Counted from the first letter of the stretch, positions 16,931 to 26,547 are shown. The stretch: DNA of 64,000 nucleotides from Bacteroidetes oral taxon 274 str. F0058 (GCA_000163695.1 GG774889.1:1034879-1098878), one strand, 5' to 3'. The notes: a model not told the origin generated them from the letters alone. Numbers and translations are program-made.

Positions 16931-18919
16931 ATGAGACATAACCATAAGGAAGAACATCGGTGCGATAGCGGACACTCTTGCTGTGCCGACGAACACAAAT
17001 GTTGCTGCTGTGGCGACATCGAGCTGTCGGGGCACAACCACGACGATGGCGAACAGAATGCCGCTCGTCGTTGGATACCTGTTGGTATAAGCCTTTTTAT
17101 GCTTGTCGTAGGACTTGTGTTTACTTACTACGAAATATCTTTTTTCGGGTCGTATGTTCGTTTTATCTGGTTTTTGGCGGCATATCTCGTAGTGGCGTTA
17201 CCTGTCTTGCGGCAGATGGTCAGGGAGTTTACGAATTGTGATTTTTTCAATGAGTTTTCGCTGATGAGCCTTGCCACTATCGGAGCTTTTTGTATAGGAG
17301 AGTACCCCGAAGCAGTAGGCGTTATGTTGTTTTATACCGTTGGTGAGATCGTTCAGGATATGGCGGTACGCAGAGCTACCGGCAGTATCAAGGCGTTGCT
17401 TGATGTGCGTCCCGAGACTGCCTGTGTGCGTCGCAACGGTATTTTCGTGGAAACTTCTCCGCAAGATGTATCGGTCGGCGACGTCATACGGGTGAAAGTC
17501 GGCGATAAGGTACCGCTCGACGGCACTATGCTTAGCGAGAAGTCGTCGTTCGACACATCGGTGTTGACGGGTGAGAGCGTGCCGCGAACCGTCAGAGCAG
17601 GCGAAAGCGTACTGGCCGGTATGCTCAACATAGAGTACGTCTCCGATATACGTGTAGATAAGGCATACGAAGAGAGTGCCTTGGCGAGGATACTCTATAT
17701 GACGCAGAGTGCCGTATCTCGAAAAGCAAAGGCAGAACTTTTTATCCGTAAATTTGCTAAAATATATACACCTATTGTCTTTGGGCTGGCTCTGGCTATC
17801 ACATTGTTACCGTGGCTGTTTGTTGTCGATTACGTCTTTGCCGATTGGCTCTATCGGGGGCTTGTCTTCCTTGTCGTCTCTTGCCCGTGTGCACTTGTCA
17901 TATCGGTACCGCTCGGTTATTTTAGCGGTATTGGCTTGGCGTCGAAAAACGGGATACTTTTCAAGGGAGCCAACTATCTGGAGACCCTTACCAAGCTTAC
18001 ACACATTGCTTTCGACAAGACGGGTACGCTTACAAAGGGCACTTTCACGGTAAAAAGTGTAGAGAGCCGAGATATTACTGAGGACGAACTTGTGGCGATG
18101 GCAGCGACTGTCGAAAAACACTCTAACCACCCCATTGCCAGGGCAATCGTGGCATTTGCCCAAAACCTCCCGCTCGACGAATACGAGGCAACAGAGCTCA
18201 AAGAGATAGCAGGACAGGGATTGCAAGCCGTTGTCGAAGGTAAACGAATATTGGTGGGTAATGGTAAATTGCTGAAAAATAACAATATATCTTACGACGA
18301 AGCTATCGACGACATAGTAGAGACCAAAGTACTTGTAGGCATTGACAATCGTTTCGCAGGATATATGGTAATAGCCGACGAGGTGCGTCGGGAGGCTTCG
18401 GAACTCATTGCCAAATTACGACATACGTACAAGATACATACTGTTATGCTCTCGGGCGATAGCGAGCCGATAGCACAAAAAGTAGGCTCAGATATAGGTA
18501 TAGATGAGATATATGGAGGACTTCTGCCGGAGAATAAAGTGGAGGTCATAGAACGCATAAAATCTGACGACGGCAGTGTAGTAGCATATTTTGGCGATGG
18601 CATCAACGATTCGCCCGCACTCGCTCTGAGCGATGTAGGAATGGCGTTAGGCTCGCTTGGCTCACAGGCTGCCATAGAGATTGCCGATATAGTGATACAA
18701 ACAGACGATATAACGGCGATTGCCGACGCCATAAAGATAGCCGGTATTACGCAGAGGGTCGTGATACAGAATATCGTTCTGGCTCTCGGTATCAAATTTA
18801 TAATAATGTTGCTTGCCGTGCTTGGCTTTGCTTCGATGTGGCTTGCCGTTTTTGCCGATGTGGGCGTAGCTTTGCTTGCAATATTGAATTCGGTGAGGAT
18901 TATTTTTAAGAAGATATGA
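16931..18919 (+). CDS. Heavy-metal (Zn/Cd/Pb-type) P1B ATPase
   Basis: A membrane ATPase of about 660 residues that exports divalent heavy metals. In place of a folded HMA domain, the N terminus is a His/Cys-rich tail containing HSCC, KCCCC and several HNH-like pairs. Motifs, numbered from the GTG at 16925, are TGES 215-218, the metal-site CPC 320-322 in the sixth helix, DKTGT 364-368 (phosphorylated Asp364), an HSNHP nucleotide-binding motif at about 397-401, and GDGINDSPAL. CPC with this layout fits the Zn/Cd/Pb group rather than copper. The GTG at 16925 is an alternative start two codons upstream. The stop codon is followed one base later by the next gene, so the two are coupled. Confidence 0.92.
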   Translation: MRHNHKEEHRCDSGHSCCADEHKCCCCGDIELSGHNHDDGEQNAARRWIPVGISLFMLVVGLVFTYYEISFFGSYVRFIWFLAAYLVVALPVLRQMVREFTNCDFFNEFSLMSLATIGAFCIGEYPEAVGVMLFYTVGEIVQDMAVRRATGSIKALLDVRPETACVRRNGIFVETSPQDVSVGDVIRVKVGDKVPLDGTMLSEKSSFDTSVLTGESVPRTVRAGESVLAGMLNIEYVSDIRVDKAYEESALARILYMTQSAVSRKAKAELFIRKFAKIYTPIVFGLALAITLLPWLFVVDYVFADWLYRGLVFLVVSCPCALVISVPLGYFSGIGLASKNGILFKGANYLETLTKLTHIAFDKTGTLTKGTFTVKSVESRDITEDELVAMAATVEKHSNHPIARAIVAFAQNLPLDEYEATELKEIAGQGLQAVVEGKRILVGNGKLLKNNNISYDEAIDDIVETKVLVGIDNRFAGYMVIADEVRREASELIAKLRHTYKIHTVMLSGDSEPIAQKVGSDIGIDEIYGGLLPENKVEVIERIKSDDGSVVAYFGDGINDSPALALSDVGMALGSLGSQAAIEIADIVIQTDDITAIADAIKIAGITQRVVIQNIVLALGIKFIIMLLAVLGFASMWLAVFADVGVALLAILNSVRIIFKKI

Positions 18920-18920
18920 T

Positions 18921-20387
18921 ATGAAAATATTTACAGGCAAGCAATTATCCGAATGGGACAGATATACGATACGGCACGAGCCGATTGCCTCAATCGACCT
19001 TATGGAGCGGGCTGCCGGCAGGCTTGCAGATGCTTTGCAACGACGAGTACCTCTCTGCTCAAGGCTGACGTTCTTCGTGGGCAAAGGCAATAATGGCGGC
19101 GATGGGTTGGCGATGGCACGCATTCTAAGCAACAAGGGGTTTGTGTGCCGTGTGGCGTTGCTTTTCCCCGACAGCCTCAATGATAACTGTACCGTCAATC
19201 TGAGCAGATTGCCCGACAGCGTCTCCGTTACGCACGACCCATATTGCATAGATAGCCCCGACGATATAGTGGTAGATACTATCCTCGGCTCGGGGTTCGT
19301 AGGGGAGGCGAGAGGTAAGGTTTTGGAGGTAATTCACTATATCAACTCTCTGCCAAACTACACTGTCTCCATAGATTTGCCTTCGGCTATGAATGCGGAG
19401 TTTGGCAATATATACGCAGACATCGTACACGCTGACCTTACTCTTACTATCGAATGCCCCAAGTTGGCTTTTATGCTGCCCGAAGCAGGCAATGCGTGCG
19501 GCGATGTGGAGTGTGTCGGTATCGGTCTCAACGACAATTTTAGGCACACCGCCGAGACACCGTTCAACTACTCGGACGGAGATTTTATCGACAGCCTGCT
19601 TATGAGGAAGCGGGATAAGTTTTCGCACAAAGGCAATTATGGGCATACGCTCCTCATCTGCGGTTCTGAGGGTATGGCAGGAGCGGCTTTTCTGGCAACG
19701 GGGGCTGCTCTGCGGTCGGGCTGCGGATATGTAACCGCTATGTTGCCGCAAGAATATATACCTGCACTTGCCGCCGCATATCCCTCGGCACTCCCTATCG
19801 GAAAGGACGCCAACCATTTCGACAAAATTCCGTATGATATCGATAAATATACGTCGCTTGCCATTGGTTGCGGGCTTGGGCAACACTCCCATACGATACG
19901 TTCATTCGAACAACTGCTCGATGTCTACCGTCGCCCGATGGTAATAGACGCCGATGCTATCAATATTATGTCGTCGAATACGGCTCTGCTCGGACGTATC
20001 CCGAACAACTCGATAATTACGCCTCATATCGGTGAGTTTAGGCGGCTTGTGGGGCAGTGGGCAGACGAACGCGAAAAGATTGCCAAAGCAAGAGAGCTGG
20101 CGGAGACATATTCGGTCGTTGTCGTGCTCAAGGGGGCTTATACTATGGTGTGTCTGCCCGACGGCAACGTGTGGTTCAACTCTACGGGCAATGCTTTTAT
20201 GGCAAAAGCTGGCTCGGGCGATGTGCTTACGGGCTTATTGGCAGGGCTCTTGGCTCGCGGATACACGCCTGCGGATGCTGCACGTATCGGGGTCTATTAC
20301 CATGGGCTTGCAGGCGAGGCGGCTACCGATGCCATATCGGGCGAGAGCTTCTGCTCCGACGATATTATCCGATTTATCAGGATTTGA
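18921..20387 (+). CDS. nnr: Bifunctional NAD(P)H-hydrate epimerase/dehydratase
   Basis: A 488-residue two-domain repair enzyme. The N-terminal YjeF_N epimerase domain (about 1-215) has GKGNNGGDG at 54-62, and the C-terminal carbohydrate-kinase-like dehydratase domain (about 225-488) has GSGDVLTG near 431. Together they convert damaged NAD(P)HX back to NAD(P)H with ADP. The domain order matches the E. coli fusion. The gene begins one base after the metal ATPase stop codon; a shared functional theme is not obvious beyond stress repair. Confidence 0.93.
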   Translation: MKIFTGKQLSEWDRYTIRHEPIASIDLMERAAGRLADALQRRVPLCSRLTFFVGKGNNGGDGLAMARILSNKGFVCRVALLFPDSLNDNCTVNLSRLPDSVSVTHDPYCIDSPDDIVVDTILGSGFVGEARGKVLEVIHYINSLPNYTVSIDLPSAMNAEFGNIYADIVHADLTLTIECPKLAFMLPEAGNACGDVECVGIGLNDNFRHTAETPFNYSDGDFIDSLLMRKRDKFSHKGNYGHTLLICGSEGMAGAAFLATGAALRSGCGYVTAMLPQEYIPALAAAYPSALPIGKDANHFDKIPYDIDKYTSLAIGCGLGQHSHTIRSFEQLLDVYRRPMVIDADAINIMSSNTALLGRIPNNSIITPHIGEFRRLVGQWADEREKIAKARELAETYSVVVVLKGAYTMVCLPDGNVWFNSTGNAFMAKAGSGDVLTGLLAGLLARGYTPADAARIGVYYHGLAGEAATDAISGESFCSDDIIRFIRI

Positions 20388-20436
20388 GATTTAATTTGTT
20401 TTTTTCGACGTTTTTGAAAGTTTTACCGACCACACA

Positions 20437-20478
20437 TAAAAAACACAGCAACTACTACGAGATTATAGAGTTGCTGTG
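20437..20478 (-). terminator. Terminator after kbl
   Basis: CACAGCAACT (20444-20453) and AGTTGCTGTG (20469-20478) form a perfect 10-bp stem. On the minus strand it is followed by TTTTTTATG, so it terminates kbl transcription and faces the convergent nnr gene. Confidence 0.75.
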
Positions 20479-20544
20479 AGTGAATTATATTGCCTGTTTG
20501 CCTCCAGATAGTGTTATGCTTGGAGGGGGCCAGAGGCATTTAGC

Positions 20545-21732
20545 TCATTTCAATACGCCGAGTTCTTTTCCTATCTTGGTGAATGCGGCTATACATTTGT
20601 CGAGGTGTTCGCGCTCGTGAGCTGCCGAAATCTGTACTCGGATACGAGCCTGTCCTTTCGGTACCACGGGATAGTAGAAGCCCGTAACGTAGATGCCCTC
20701 TTTCATCATAGCGGCAGCCATATCCTGCGACAGTTTCGCATCGTAGAGCATCACGGCACAGATAGCCGATTCCGTCGGTTTGATGTCGAATCCTGCGGCT
20801 TTCATCTTCGATACGAAGTATTCGGTGTTGGCGTGCAGCTTGTCTTGCAGGTCGTTGGAGTTCTGCATGATGTTCAGCGCTTCGATACCTGCGGCAGCTA
20901 CCATAGGCGGTATAGAGTTCGAGAAGAGATACGGACGCGAACGCTGACGGAGCATATCGATAATCTCTTTTTTACCTGTGGTAAATCCGCCGATGGCTCC
21001 ACCGAAGGCTTTACCCAGAGTACCCGTGATTATCTCTATTTTACCCATAAGGTCGTAACGTTCGGTAACTCCGCGACCGGTCTTGCCCACGACGCCTGCC
21101 GAGTGGCTTTCGTCTACCATTACCATTGCACCGTGTTTCTGTGCCAAATCGTATATCTTATCGAGCGGAGCCACGTTGCCGTCCATAGAGAATACACCGT
21201 CGGTAACTATCAGTTTGAAGCGGCAACCCTTTGCAGCCACAAGCTGAGCCTCCAAGTCTGCCATATCGGCGTTGGCGTAGCGGAAACGCTGTGCCTTACA
21301 CAGACGCACTCCGTCGATGATAGAGGCGTGGTTGAGGGCGTCGGAGATGATGGCGTCTTTCTCGCCGAGCAGTGGCTCGAATACACCGCCGTTGGCGTCG
21401 AAGCAAGCGGCATACAAGATGGTGTCTTCCATATTGAAAAACTTGGCGATGGCTTTTTCGAGTGCCTTGTGCAGGTCTTGCGTACCACAGATAAAACGAA
21501 CCGATGCCATACCGTAACCGCGTTCGTCCATAGCCTTCTTGGCGGCAGCTATGAGGCGTGGATTGTTGGCGAGACCGAGGTAGTTGTTGGCGCAGAAGTT
21601 GAGCACTTTGTCGCCCTTTACGCTGATGTTTGCATTTTGAGGTGATGTTATTTCACGCTCATTCTTCCAGAGTCCTGCATTTTTTATCTCCTGCAACTCT
21701 TTTGTAAGAAATTCCTGAAAATTCTGATACAT
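20545..21732 (-). CDS. kbl: Glycine C-acetyltransferase (2-amino-3-ketobutyrate CoA ligase)
   Basis: A 395-residue PLP enzyme of the alpha-oxoamine synthase family. Diagnostic features are the N-terminal NFCANNYLGLA, YGMASVRFICGTQDLHKALE, DESHSAGVVGKTGRG and the PLP lysine in TGTLGKAFGGAIGG (about residue 241). The VRFICGTQ form fits Kbl better than serine palmitoyltransferase or BioF. It cleaves 2-amino-3-oxobutyrate with CoA to glycine and acetyl-CoA in threonine breakdown. The usual partner tdh is not adjacent. Confidence 0.9.
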   Translation of the reverse strand: MYQNFQEFLTKELQEIKNAGLWKNEREITSPQNANISVKGDKVLNFCANNYLGLANNPRLIAAAKKAMDERGYGMASVRFICGTQDLHKALEKAIAKFFNMEDTILYAACFDANGGVFEPLLGEKDAIISDALNHASIIDGVRLCKAQRFRYANADMADLEAQLVAAKGCRFKLIVTDGVFSMDGNVAPLDKIYDLAQKHGAMVMVDESHSAGVVGKTGRGVTERYDLMGKIEIITGTLGKAFGGAIGGFTTGKKEIIDMLRQRSRPYLFSNSIPPMVAAAGIEALNIMQNSNDLQDKLHANTEYFVSKMKAAGFDIKPTESAICAVMLYDAKLSQDMAAAMMKEGIYVTGFYYPVVPKGQARIRVQISAAHEREHLDKCIAAFTKIGKELGVLK

Positions 21733-21789
21733 AATTTATTTAAATTTAAATAGTTACTAATCTTGTAGAAGTTCGATTGGAAAAACGCA

Positions 21790-21797
21790 CAAAGTTA
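21790..21797 (-). promoter_or_regulatory. -7 box for kbl
   Basis: CAAAGTTA on the plus strand is TAACTTTG on the minus strand, 58 bases before the start codon. Confidence 0.5.
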
Positions 21798-21960
21798 CAT
21801 ATTTTTGCTGTAATATATAAGAGCTCGAAACTACTTTTGTCGAAAAAAATGACAGGATATATTATTTTGCTATTCGACAAAAAGCTTCTGAGAGCGATGA
21901 TATGTGAATAGACGACGCTCTATACGTATCTTCGGATATTTGTATTTTGTATATATTTAC

Positions 21961-21968
21961 TACCTTTG
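21961..21968 (+). promoter_or_regulatory. -7 box for the DUF454 gene
   Basis: TACCTTTG lies 22 bases before the ATG at 21991. Confidence 0.6.
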
Positions 21969-21990
21969 CCACTCATAAGAAATTGATTTT

Positions 21991-22365
21991 ATGTATAAAC
22001 AACTATTTATAATACTGGGTTTTATCTGTGTGGCATTGGGAGTGTTGGGTATTTTTTTGCCTGTTCTGCCTACTACACCGTTTCTGTTGCTGGCAGCGTG
22101 GCTCTTTGCCAAAAGCTCCGATAAATTATATAATAAATTATTGGAAAACAAATATGTAGGTAGTTATATAAAGAATTTCAGAGAGCATCGCTCAATACCT
22201 ATGCCGACGAAAATTTTTGCCATTTCTATGATTTGGATTTCGATAGGGATATCTGTGGTATTTGCTGTAAAAATGTTGTGGGTCAAGATAGTTATGGTAT
22301 CGATAGCCGCAATAGTTACGGCTTATATATTGAGTTTCAAAACTAAGCGACAGCCTTCCGAATAA
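21991..22365 (+). CDS. DUF454 (YbaN-like) membrane protein
   Basis: A 124-residue protein with an N-terminal hydrophobic hairpin containing the family motif GVLGIFLPVLPTTPFLLLAAWLF, the polar FAKSSDKLYNKLLEN and IPMPTK, and two more membrane segments at the C terminus. The DUF454/YbaN family is widespread in bacteria and uncharacterised. The gene is monocistronic with its own promoter. Confidence 0.85.
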   Translation: MYKQLFIILGFICVALGVLGIFLPVLPTTPFLLLAAWLFAKSSDKLYNKLLENKYVGSYIKNFREHRSIPMPTKIFAISMIWISIGISVVFAVKMLWVKIVMVSIAAIVTAYILSFKTKRQPSE

Positions 22366-22439
22366 ATAAGATTATCTGTGAGAGTAAATAATTGGTTGTA
22401 TTAATTTGCGGGAATGTTTTTTGGTAGCCAAAATATTTG

Positions 22440-22447
22440 TACTTTTG
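22440..22447 (+). promoter_or_regulatory. -7 box for ackA
   Basis: TACTTTTG lies 59 bases before the ackA start codon. Confidence 0.55.
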
Positions 22448-22506
22448 CAAAGTTATTTCTATTGATGTAATATATTGAAGTTTAAATAAATAAAAAAGTA
22501 AATGCA

Positions 22507-23709
22507 ATGAAAGTTTTAGTTTTGAACTGTGGAAGTTCGTCTATCAAGTACAAACTGTACGATATGAACGGACAAAAAGAGCTCGCCTCGGGCGGAATAG
22601 AAAAAATCGGTTTGCCCGACTCGTTCCTCAAATTTACCCTTAGCGATGGCAGCAAGCAGGTCATCACACAAGAGATAAAAGAACATACCGCAGGTATAGA
22701 GCTAATACTAAAAACATTGACCGACGCCAAGTATGGAGCCATAAAATCGCTCGACCAGATAGATGCCGTCGGACACAGGGTGGTTCACGGAGGCGACAAA
22801 TTCTGTTCGTCGGTTGTCATCAACCAAGAGGTGATAAACAAGATAGAGGAGTGCGTAGACCTCGCTCCGCTGCACAATCCTGCCAACCTGAAAGGTATAT
22901 ATGCCATACAAAAGATATTGCCCAAAGTGCCTCAGGTGGCTGTATTCGATACGTCGTTCCACCAGACTATGCCGCCGTATGCATATATATATGCACTTCC
23001 GCACGATTACTACGAAAAATACGGTGTCCGTCGCTATGGCTTCCACGGTACGTCGCATCGCTATGTGGCAAAACGCGGCTGCGAATTTCTGGGTCTCGAC
23101 CTCGAAAACTCGCGTATTATCACCGCACACATCGGCAACGGCGGCTCCATCACCGCTATCAAAAACGGTAAGTCTATCGATACGTCGATGGGTATGACGC
23201 CTGTCGAAGGGCTTATGATGGGCTCCCGAAGCGGTAGTGTCGACCCGGGTGTGCTCACCTATCTGATGGAGAAAGAGAACCTCAGCACACGGCAGATAAA
23301 CGATATTATCAACAAAAAGAGCGGACTTGTGGGTGTCTCGGGCGTATCGTCCGATATGCGCGACATAGAGAACGCCATAGAGCAGGGCAACGAACGTGCC
23401 CGACTCGCTATGGATATGTATTTCTACTACATACTGAAATATATTAGCGGTTATATTGCCGTACTCGGCGGTGTAGACGCCATAATATTTACCGGCGGTG
23501 TGGGCGAAAATCAGCCTATTATGCGTAAATATGTCTGCGACAGCCTTGCGTTCTTGGGCGTGGATTTCAACAATGAGCTTAACGACCGTATAAAAGGGCG
23601 TGAGACGGAGCTGACTTTCCCGAACTCCAAAGTACGCGTTGCAGTCATTCCTACGAACGAAGAGCTGGCAATCGCTATCGATACCGAAGAATTGGTCGAA
23701 GGTAAGTGA
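22507..23709 (+). CDS. ackA: Acetate kinase
   Basis: A 400-residue cytoplasmic kinase converting acetyl phosphate and ADP to acetate and ATP in fermentation. Visible signatures are LVLNCGSSSIKYKL at the N terminus, FDTSFHQTMPPYAY with catalytic Asp, YGFHGTSHRYV, HIGNGGSITAI and FTGGVGENQP. Its length is normal for the family. The usual neighbour pta is missing on both sides, so phosphotransacetylase must be encoded elsewhere. The next frame downstream is an ileS 3' fragment with no obvious promoter of its own. Confidence 0.96.
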   Translation: MKVLVLNCGSSSIKYKLYDMNGQKELASGGIEKIGLPDSFLKFTLSDGSKQVITQEIKEHTAGIELILKTLTDAKYGAIKSLDQIDAVGHRVVHGGDKFCSSVVINQEVINKIEECVDLAPLHNPANLKGIYAIQKILPKVPQVAVFDTSFHQTMPPYAYIYALPHDYYEKYGVRRYGFHGTSHRYVAKRGCEFLGLDLENSRIITAHIGNGGSITAIKNGKSIDTSMGMTPVEGLMMGSRSGSVDPGVLTYLMEKENLSTRQINDIINKKSGLVGVSGVSSDMRDIENAIEQGNERARLAMDMYFYYILKYISGYIAVLGGVDAIIFTGGVGENQPIMRKYVCDSLAFLGVDFNNELNDRIKGRETELTFPNSKVRVAVIPTNEELAIAIDTEELVEGK

Positions 23710-23799
23710 TTTTTATTGGTTTAGAGCCTTTTTTCAGCCAAAAGAAAATAATATTGTACTATAAATAAACAATTCATTTAGAATATATTTCATTGTAAA

Positions 23800-25338
23800 A
23801 TGAACAATAAACCCGATTTCAAAGAAGTATTCCCCGCCGACTTCATATCGGAGGGGGTAGACCAGACACGCGGTTGGTTTTTTACGCTCCACGCCATAAG
23901 CACGATGATAAAAGGCAGTGTGGCGTTCAAGAACGTTATTTCTAACGGTCTGGTGCTCGATAAAAACGGCAATAAGATGTCGAAACGTCTCGGCAATGCC
24001 GTCGACCCTTTCTCTACGATAGAGACCTTCGGCTCCGACCCGCTGCGCTGGTATATGATGACCAATTCGTCGCCTTGGGACAACCTGAAATTTGATGTCG
24101 AAGGTGTCGAAGAGGTTCGCCGTAAGTTTTTCGGTACGCTGTACAACACCTATTCGTTTTTTGCTCTCTACGCAAATGTCGACGGATTCACGCCCGCCGA
24201 AAAGGAGATACCGCTCTCGGAGCGTCCCGAGATAGACCGTTGGATAGTGTCGTTGCTCAACTCTTTGGTAAAAGAAGTCGCCGAACACTACGAACACTAC
24301 GAGCCGACTCGTGCGGGGCGTGCCATTCAGGACTTCGTCAACGACAATCTGTCGAACTGGTATGTGCGTCTCAACCGCAAGCGGTTCTGGGGCGGTGAGT
24401 ACGACAGCGACAAGATAGCCGCTTATCAGACACTGTATACCTGTCTGCTGACGGTGGCTAAGCTTATGGCTCCGATAGCCCCGTTCTATGCCGAGCGTCT
24501 CTGGCTCGACCTCAACGGTTCGCCGAAAAAAGGCGAGTCTGTACATCTACAAGACTTCCCCAAAGCCGACGAGGGTCTGATAGACCGAAACCTCGAAGCC
24601 TGTATGCAGTACGCTCAGCAGATATCGTCGATGATACTTGCACTGCGTCGTAAGGCAGACAAAAAGGTAAGGCAGCCGCTGCTCAAAGCCGTTGTGCCTA
24701 CGAACGATGCGGAGACCTTCGAGCAGATAAAGTACGTAGCAGAGCTCATAAAGACGGAGGTAAACATCAAAAACCTCGAAGTGCTATCGCCCGATACGGA
24801 GATGGACAATATCGTCAAGAAGATAAAACCCAACTTCAAGACACTCGGCAAGCGTTACGGCAAACTGATGAAAGAGATAGCCGCCGCTTTTGCCGCCTTC
24901 GGCAATAGAGAGATAAACGAGATAGAGAAGAGCGGACGATACACCTTCTCGCTGCCAAGCGGAGAGGAGGTAGACCTCTGTGAGGCTGACGTAGAAATCA
25001 CCACCGAAGATATGCCCGGCTGGCTTATGGCAAGCGAGGGCAAACTCACCGTGGCACTCGATATTACCGTTACGCCCGAGCTGGAGCGCGAAGGTATTGC
25101 TCGCGAGCTGGTAAACCGTATACAGAATATCAGGAAGGCTAACAATTACGAGATAACCGACAAAATATCGATACGCATAGAGCGTAACGAAAATATAGCT
25201 TCGGCAGTCGGAGAGTTTGCCTCGTACATCTCTACGCAGGTATTGGCAAGCAGCCTCGAGGTGGTCGACAGGCTCGACCGAGCCGAAGAGCTCGACTTCG
25301 ACGACTACGTAGTAAGAGTTTCGATAGAAAAAATCTGA
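23800..25338 (+). CDS. ileS: C-terminal half of isoleucyl-tRNA synthetase (truncated)
   Basis: A 512-residue frame matching only the second half of a long-type IleRS. It begins at the FPADFISEGVDQTRGWFFTLHAI segment, includes the KMSKR loop at 59-63, the anticodon-binding domain (SNWYVRLNRKRFW), and the normal C terminus (YVVRVSIEKI). The Rossmann N half with the HIGH motif and the editing domain, over 600 residues in this enzyme type, is absent. The in-frame codons before the ATG contain a stop (TAG) and no family-like sequence. The 512 codons carry no frameshift, and codon use looks like neighbouring housekeeping genes. Alone it cannot activate isoleucine. It is a pseudogene-like duplicate or part of a split enzyme. 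A strong terminator follows. Confidence 0.85.
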   Translation: MNNKPDFKEVFPADFISEGVDQTRGWFFTLHAISTMIKGSVAFKNVISNGLVLDKNGNKMSKRLGNAVDPFSTIETFGSDPLRWYMMTNSSPWDNLKFDVEGVEEVRRKFFGTLYNTYSFFALYANVDGFTPAEKEIPLSERPEIDRWIVSLLNSLVKEVAEHYEHYEPTRAGRAIQDFVNDNLSNWYVRLNRKRFWGGEYDSDKIAAYQTLYTCLLTVAKLMAPIAPFYAERLWLDLNGSPKKGESVHLQDFPKADEGLIDRNLEACMQYAQQISSMILALRRKADKKVRQPLLKAVVPTNDAETFEQIKYVAELIKTEVNIKNLEVLSPDTEMDNIVKKIKPNFKTLGKRYGKLMKEIAAAFAAFGNREINEIEKSGRYTFSLPSGEEVDLCEADVEITTEDMPGWLMASEGKLTVALDITVTPELEREGIARELVNRIQNIRKANNYEITDKISIRIERNENIASAVGEFASYISTQVLASSLEVVDRLDRAEELDFDDYVVRVSIEKI

Positions 25339-25477
25339 AACTCTAATCCTTCGGGAATCGACATCTATTGATTACGTGTAATCATTGAAACGTTTAATTG
25401 TTTAAAAAAGGTTTTGGGTCTTGAGGCGGCGTATGTAAAAGGGCAATCACAAGGACAATTACAGACAACAGGCAAAA

Positions 25478-25531
25478 CAGAAAGGAGCAAACCACATCCG
25501 GTTTACTCCTTTCTGTTTTCTCTCTTTTTTC
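25478..25531 (+). terminator. Strong terminator after the ileS fragment
   Basis: A 16-base arm at 25478-25493 pairs with 25500-25515 with one mismatch, a 6-base loop and a long T-rich tail. The tail runs up to the end of the convergent lipoprotein gene. Confidence 0.85.
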
Positions 25532-25545
25532 GTATCTGTCTCTTA

Positions 25546-26547
25546 CTACCTTTCGACTATGAATATGGAGTTGCCTTCGCCCTTGTCGTCAAGCGAGTAT
25601 AGCTCTTTGCCGTTTTTCCACACCTTGGGTACATTGCCTGAGACCTCTCTTTCGTACCCTGTCACATATACATCGCCGTTGTGTACCACCATGGAATAGG
25701 CGTTGCCTTCATTGGTAAGCTCGTAGAGTTCCTCACCGTTTTTCCATACTTTAGCGGGATTTCCTTCGTAACCTGCCACATATACATCATCACCGACCAC
25801 ATATACGGAGTAGGCTAAGGCATGTTCGGTGCCGTCTGTATGGAATATCTCCTTTTTGTTTTTCCACACCTTGGCTATCTGTTTTGTGCCGTTGTTCTCA
25901 TACCCTGCGGTATATACATCATCGCCTACCACGAATACGGAGTAGGCATTGGCATTATTAGAGGTATTGGTAAGGGCAAAGAGTTCTTTGTCTTTTTTCC
26001 ATACCTTAACTATTGTTTTTGAGCCTACTATTTCACGGCCTGCGGTATATACGTTGCTACCCGCTACGAATATGGCTTCGGCCACGGCACTATTAGAACT
26101 GTTTGTAAGGTTGGTGCCAGTTTTGTTTTTCCAAAATTTGGCAACTCCGTCTTCGTACCCTGCGGTATATACCTTATCATCCGCTACGAATATGGCTCTG
26201 GCAGAGCCATTCTTAGAACCATCGGTAAGGTCGTATAGCTCTTTGTCGTTTTTCCACACCTTGGGGACATTGTTTGTGCCGTTGTCCTCAAAGCCTGCGG
26301 TATATACATCTCCGCCTACTACGAATACGGAGTTGCCGAAGGCTCGTTTAGAGCCGTCTGTAAGGGCATAGAGCTCTTTGCCGTTTTTCCACACCTTGGC
26401 TACGGTTTCTGTCCCACTCTCGTCATTACCTGCCACGTAGATGTCTATCACCTTGGGCGTTTGCGTTGAGTTGGACTTGCAGGCAGTGAAGCCTGTTGCT
26501 ATTAACATTGCTGCTGCGGCAGCTACCATCAAAAATGCTTTTCTCAT
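25546..26547 (-). CDS. Seven-repeat propeller-like lipoprotein (copy 1)
   Basis: A 333-residue exported protein with a lipoprotein-type signal peptide ending FTAC. From about residue 35 it consists of seven tandem repeats of 38-47 residues with consensus DVYxAGYE...KVWKNGKELYxLTDGS...A.SVFVVGD. Seven repeats rich in short beta strands suggest a seven-bladed beta-propeller. A related gene with the same signal-peptide style and again seven repeats lies at 39372-40421. The function is unknown; surface binding or adhesion is possible. Transcription starts from the box at 26678, leaving a leader of about 125 bases. Confidence 0.7.
   Translation of the reverse strand: MRKAFLMVAAAAAMLIATGFTACKSNSTQTPKVIDIYVAGNDESGTETVAKVWKNGKELYALTDGSKRAFGNSVFVVGGDVYTAGFEDNGTNNVPKVWKNDKELYDLTDGSKNGSARAIFVADDKVYTAGYEDGVAKFWKNKTGTNLTNSSNSAVAEAIFVAGSNVYTAGREIVGSKTIVKVWKKDKELFALTNTSNNANAYSVFVVGDDVYTAGYENNGTKQIAKVWKNKKEIFHTDGTEHALAYSVYVVGDDVYVAGYEGNPAKVWKNGEELYELTNEGNAYSMVVHNGDVYVTGYEREVSGNVPKVWKNGKELYSLDDKGEGNSIFIVER

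Noticed and set aside
18662..19249. A 195-codon minus-strand frame across the P-ATPase/nnr junction
   Set aside because: It is antisense to two conserved genes and has no domain or promoter.
20605..21645. A 346-codon frame on the plus strand antisense to kbl
   Set aside because: It lies wholly inside the well-supported kbl gene, has no family features or promoter, and its composition is the mirror of kbl codon use.
23734..24546. A 270-codon minus-strand frame across the start of the ileS fragment
   Set aside because: It is antisense to clear IleRS coding sequence, and its translation is Arg/Tyr/Val-rich shadow sequence with no domains.
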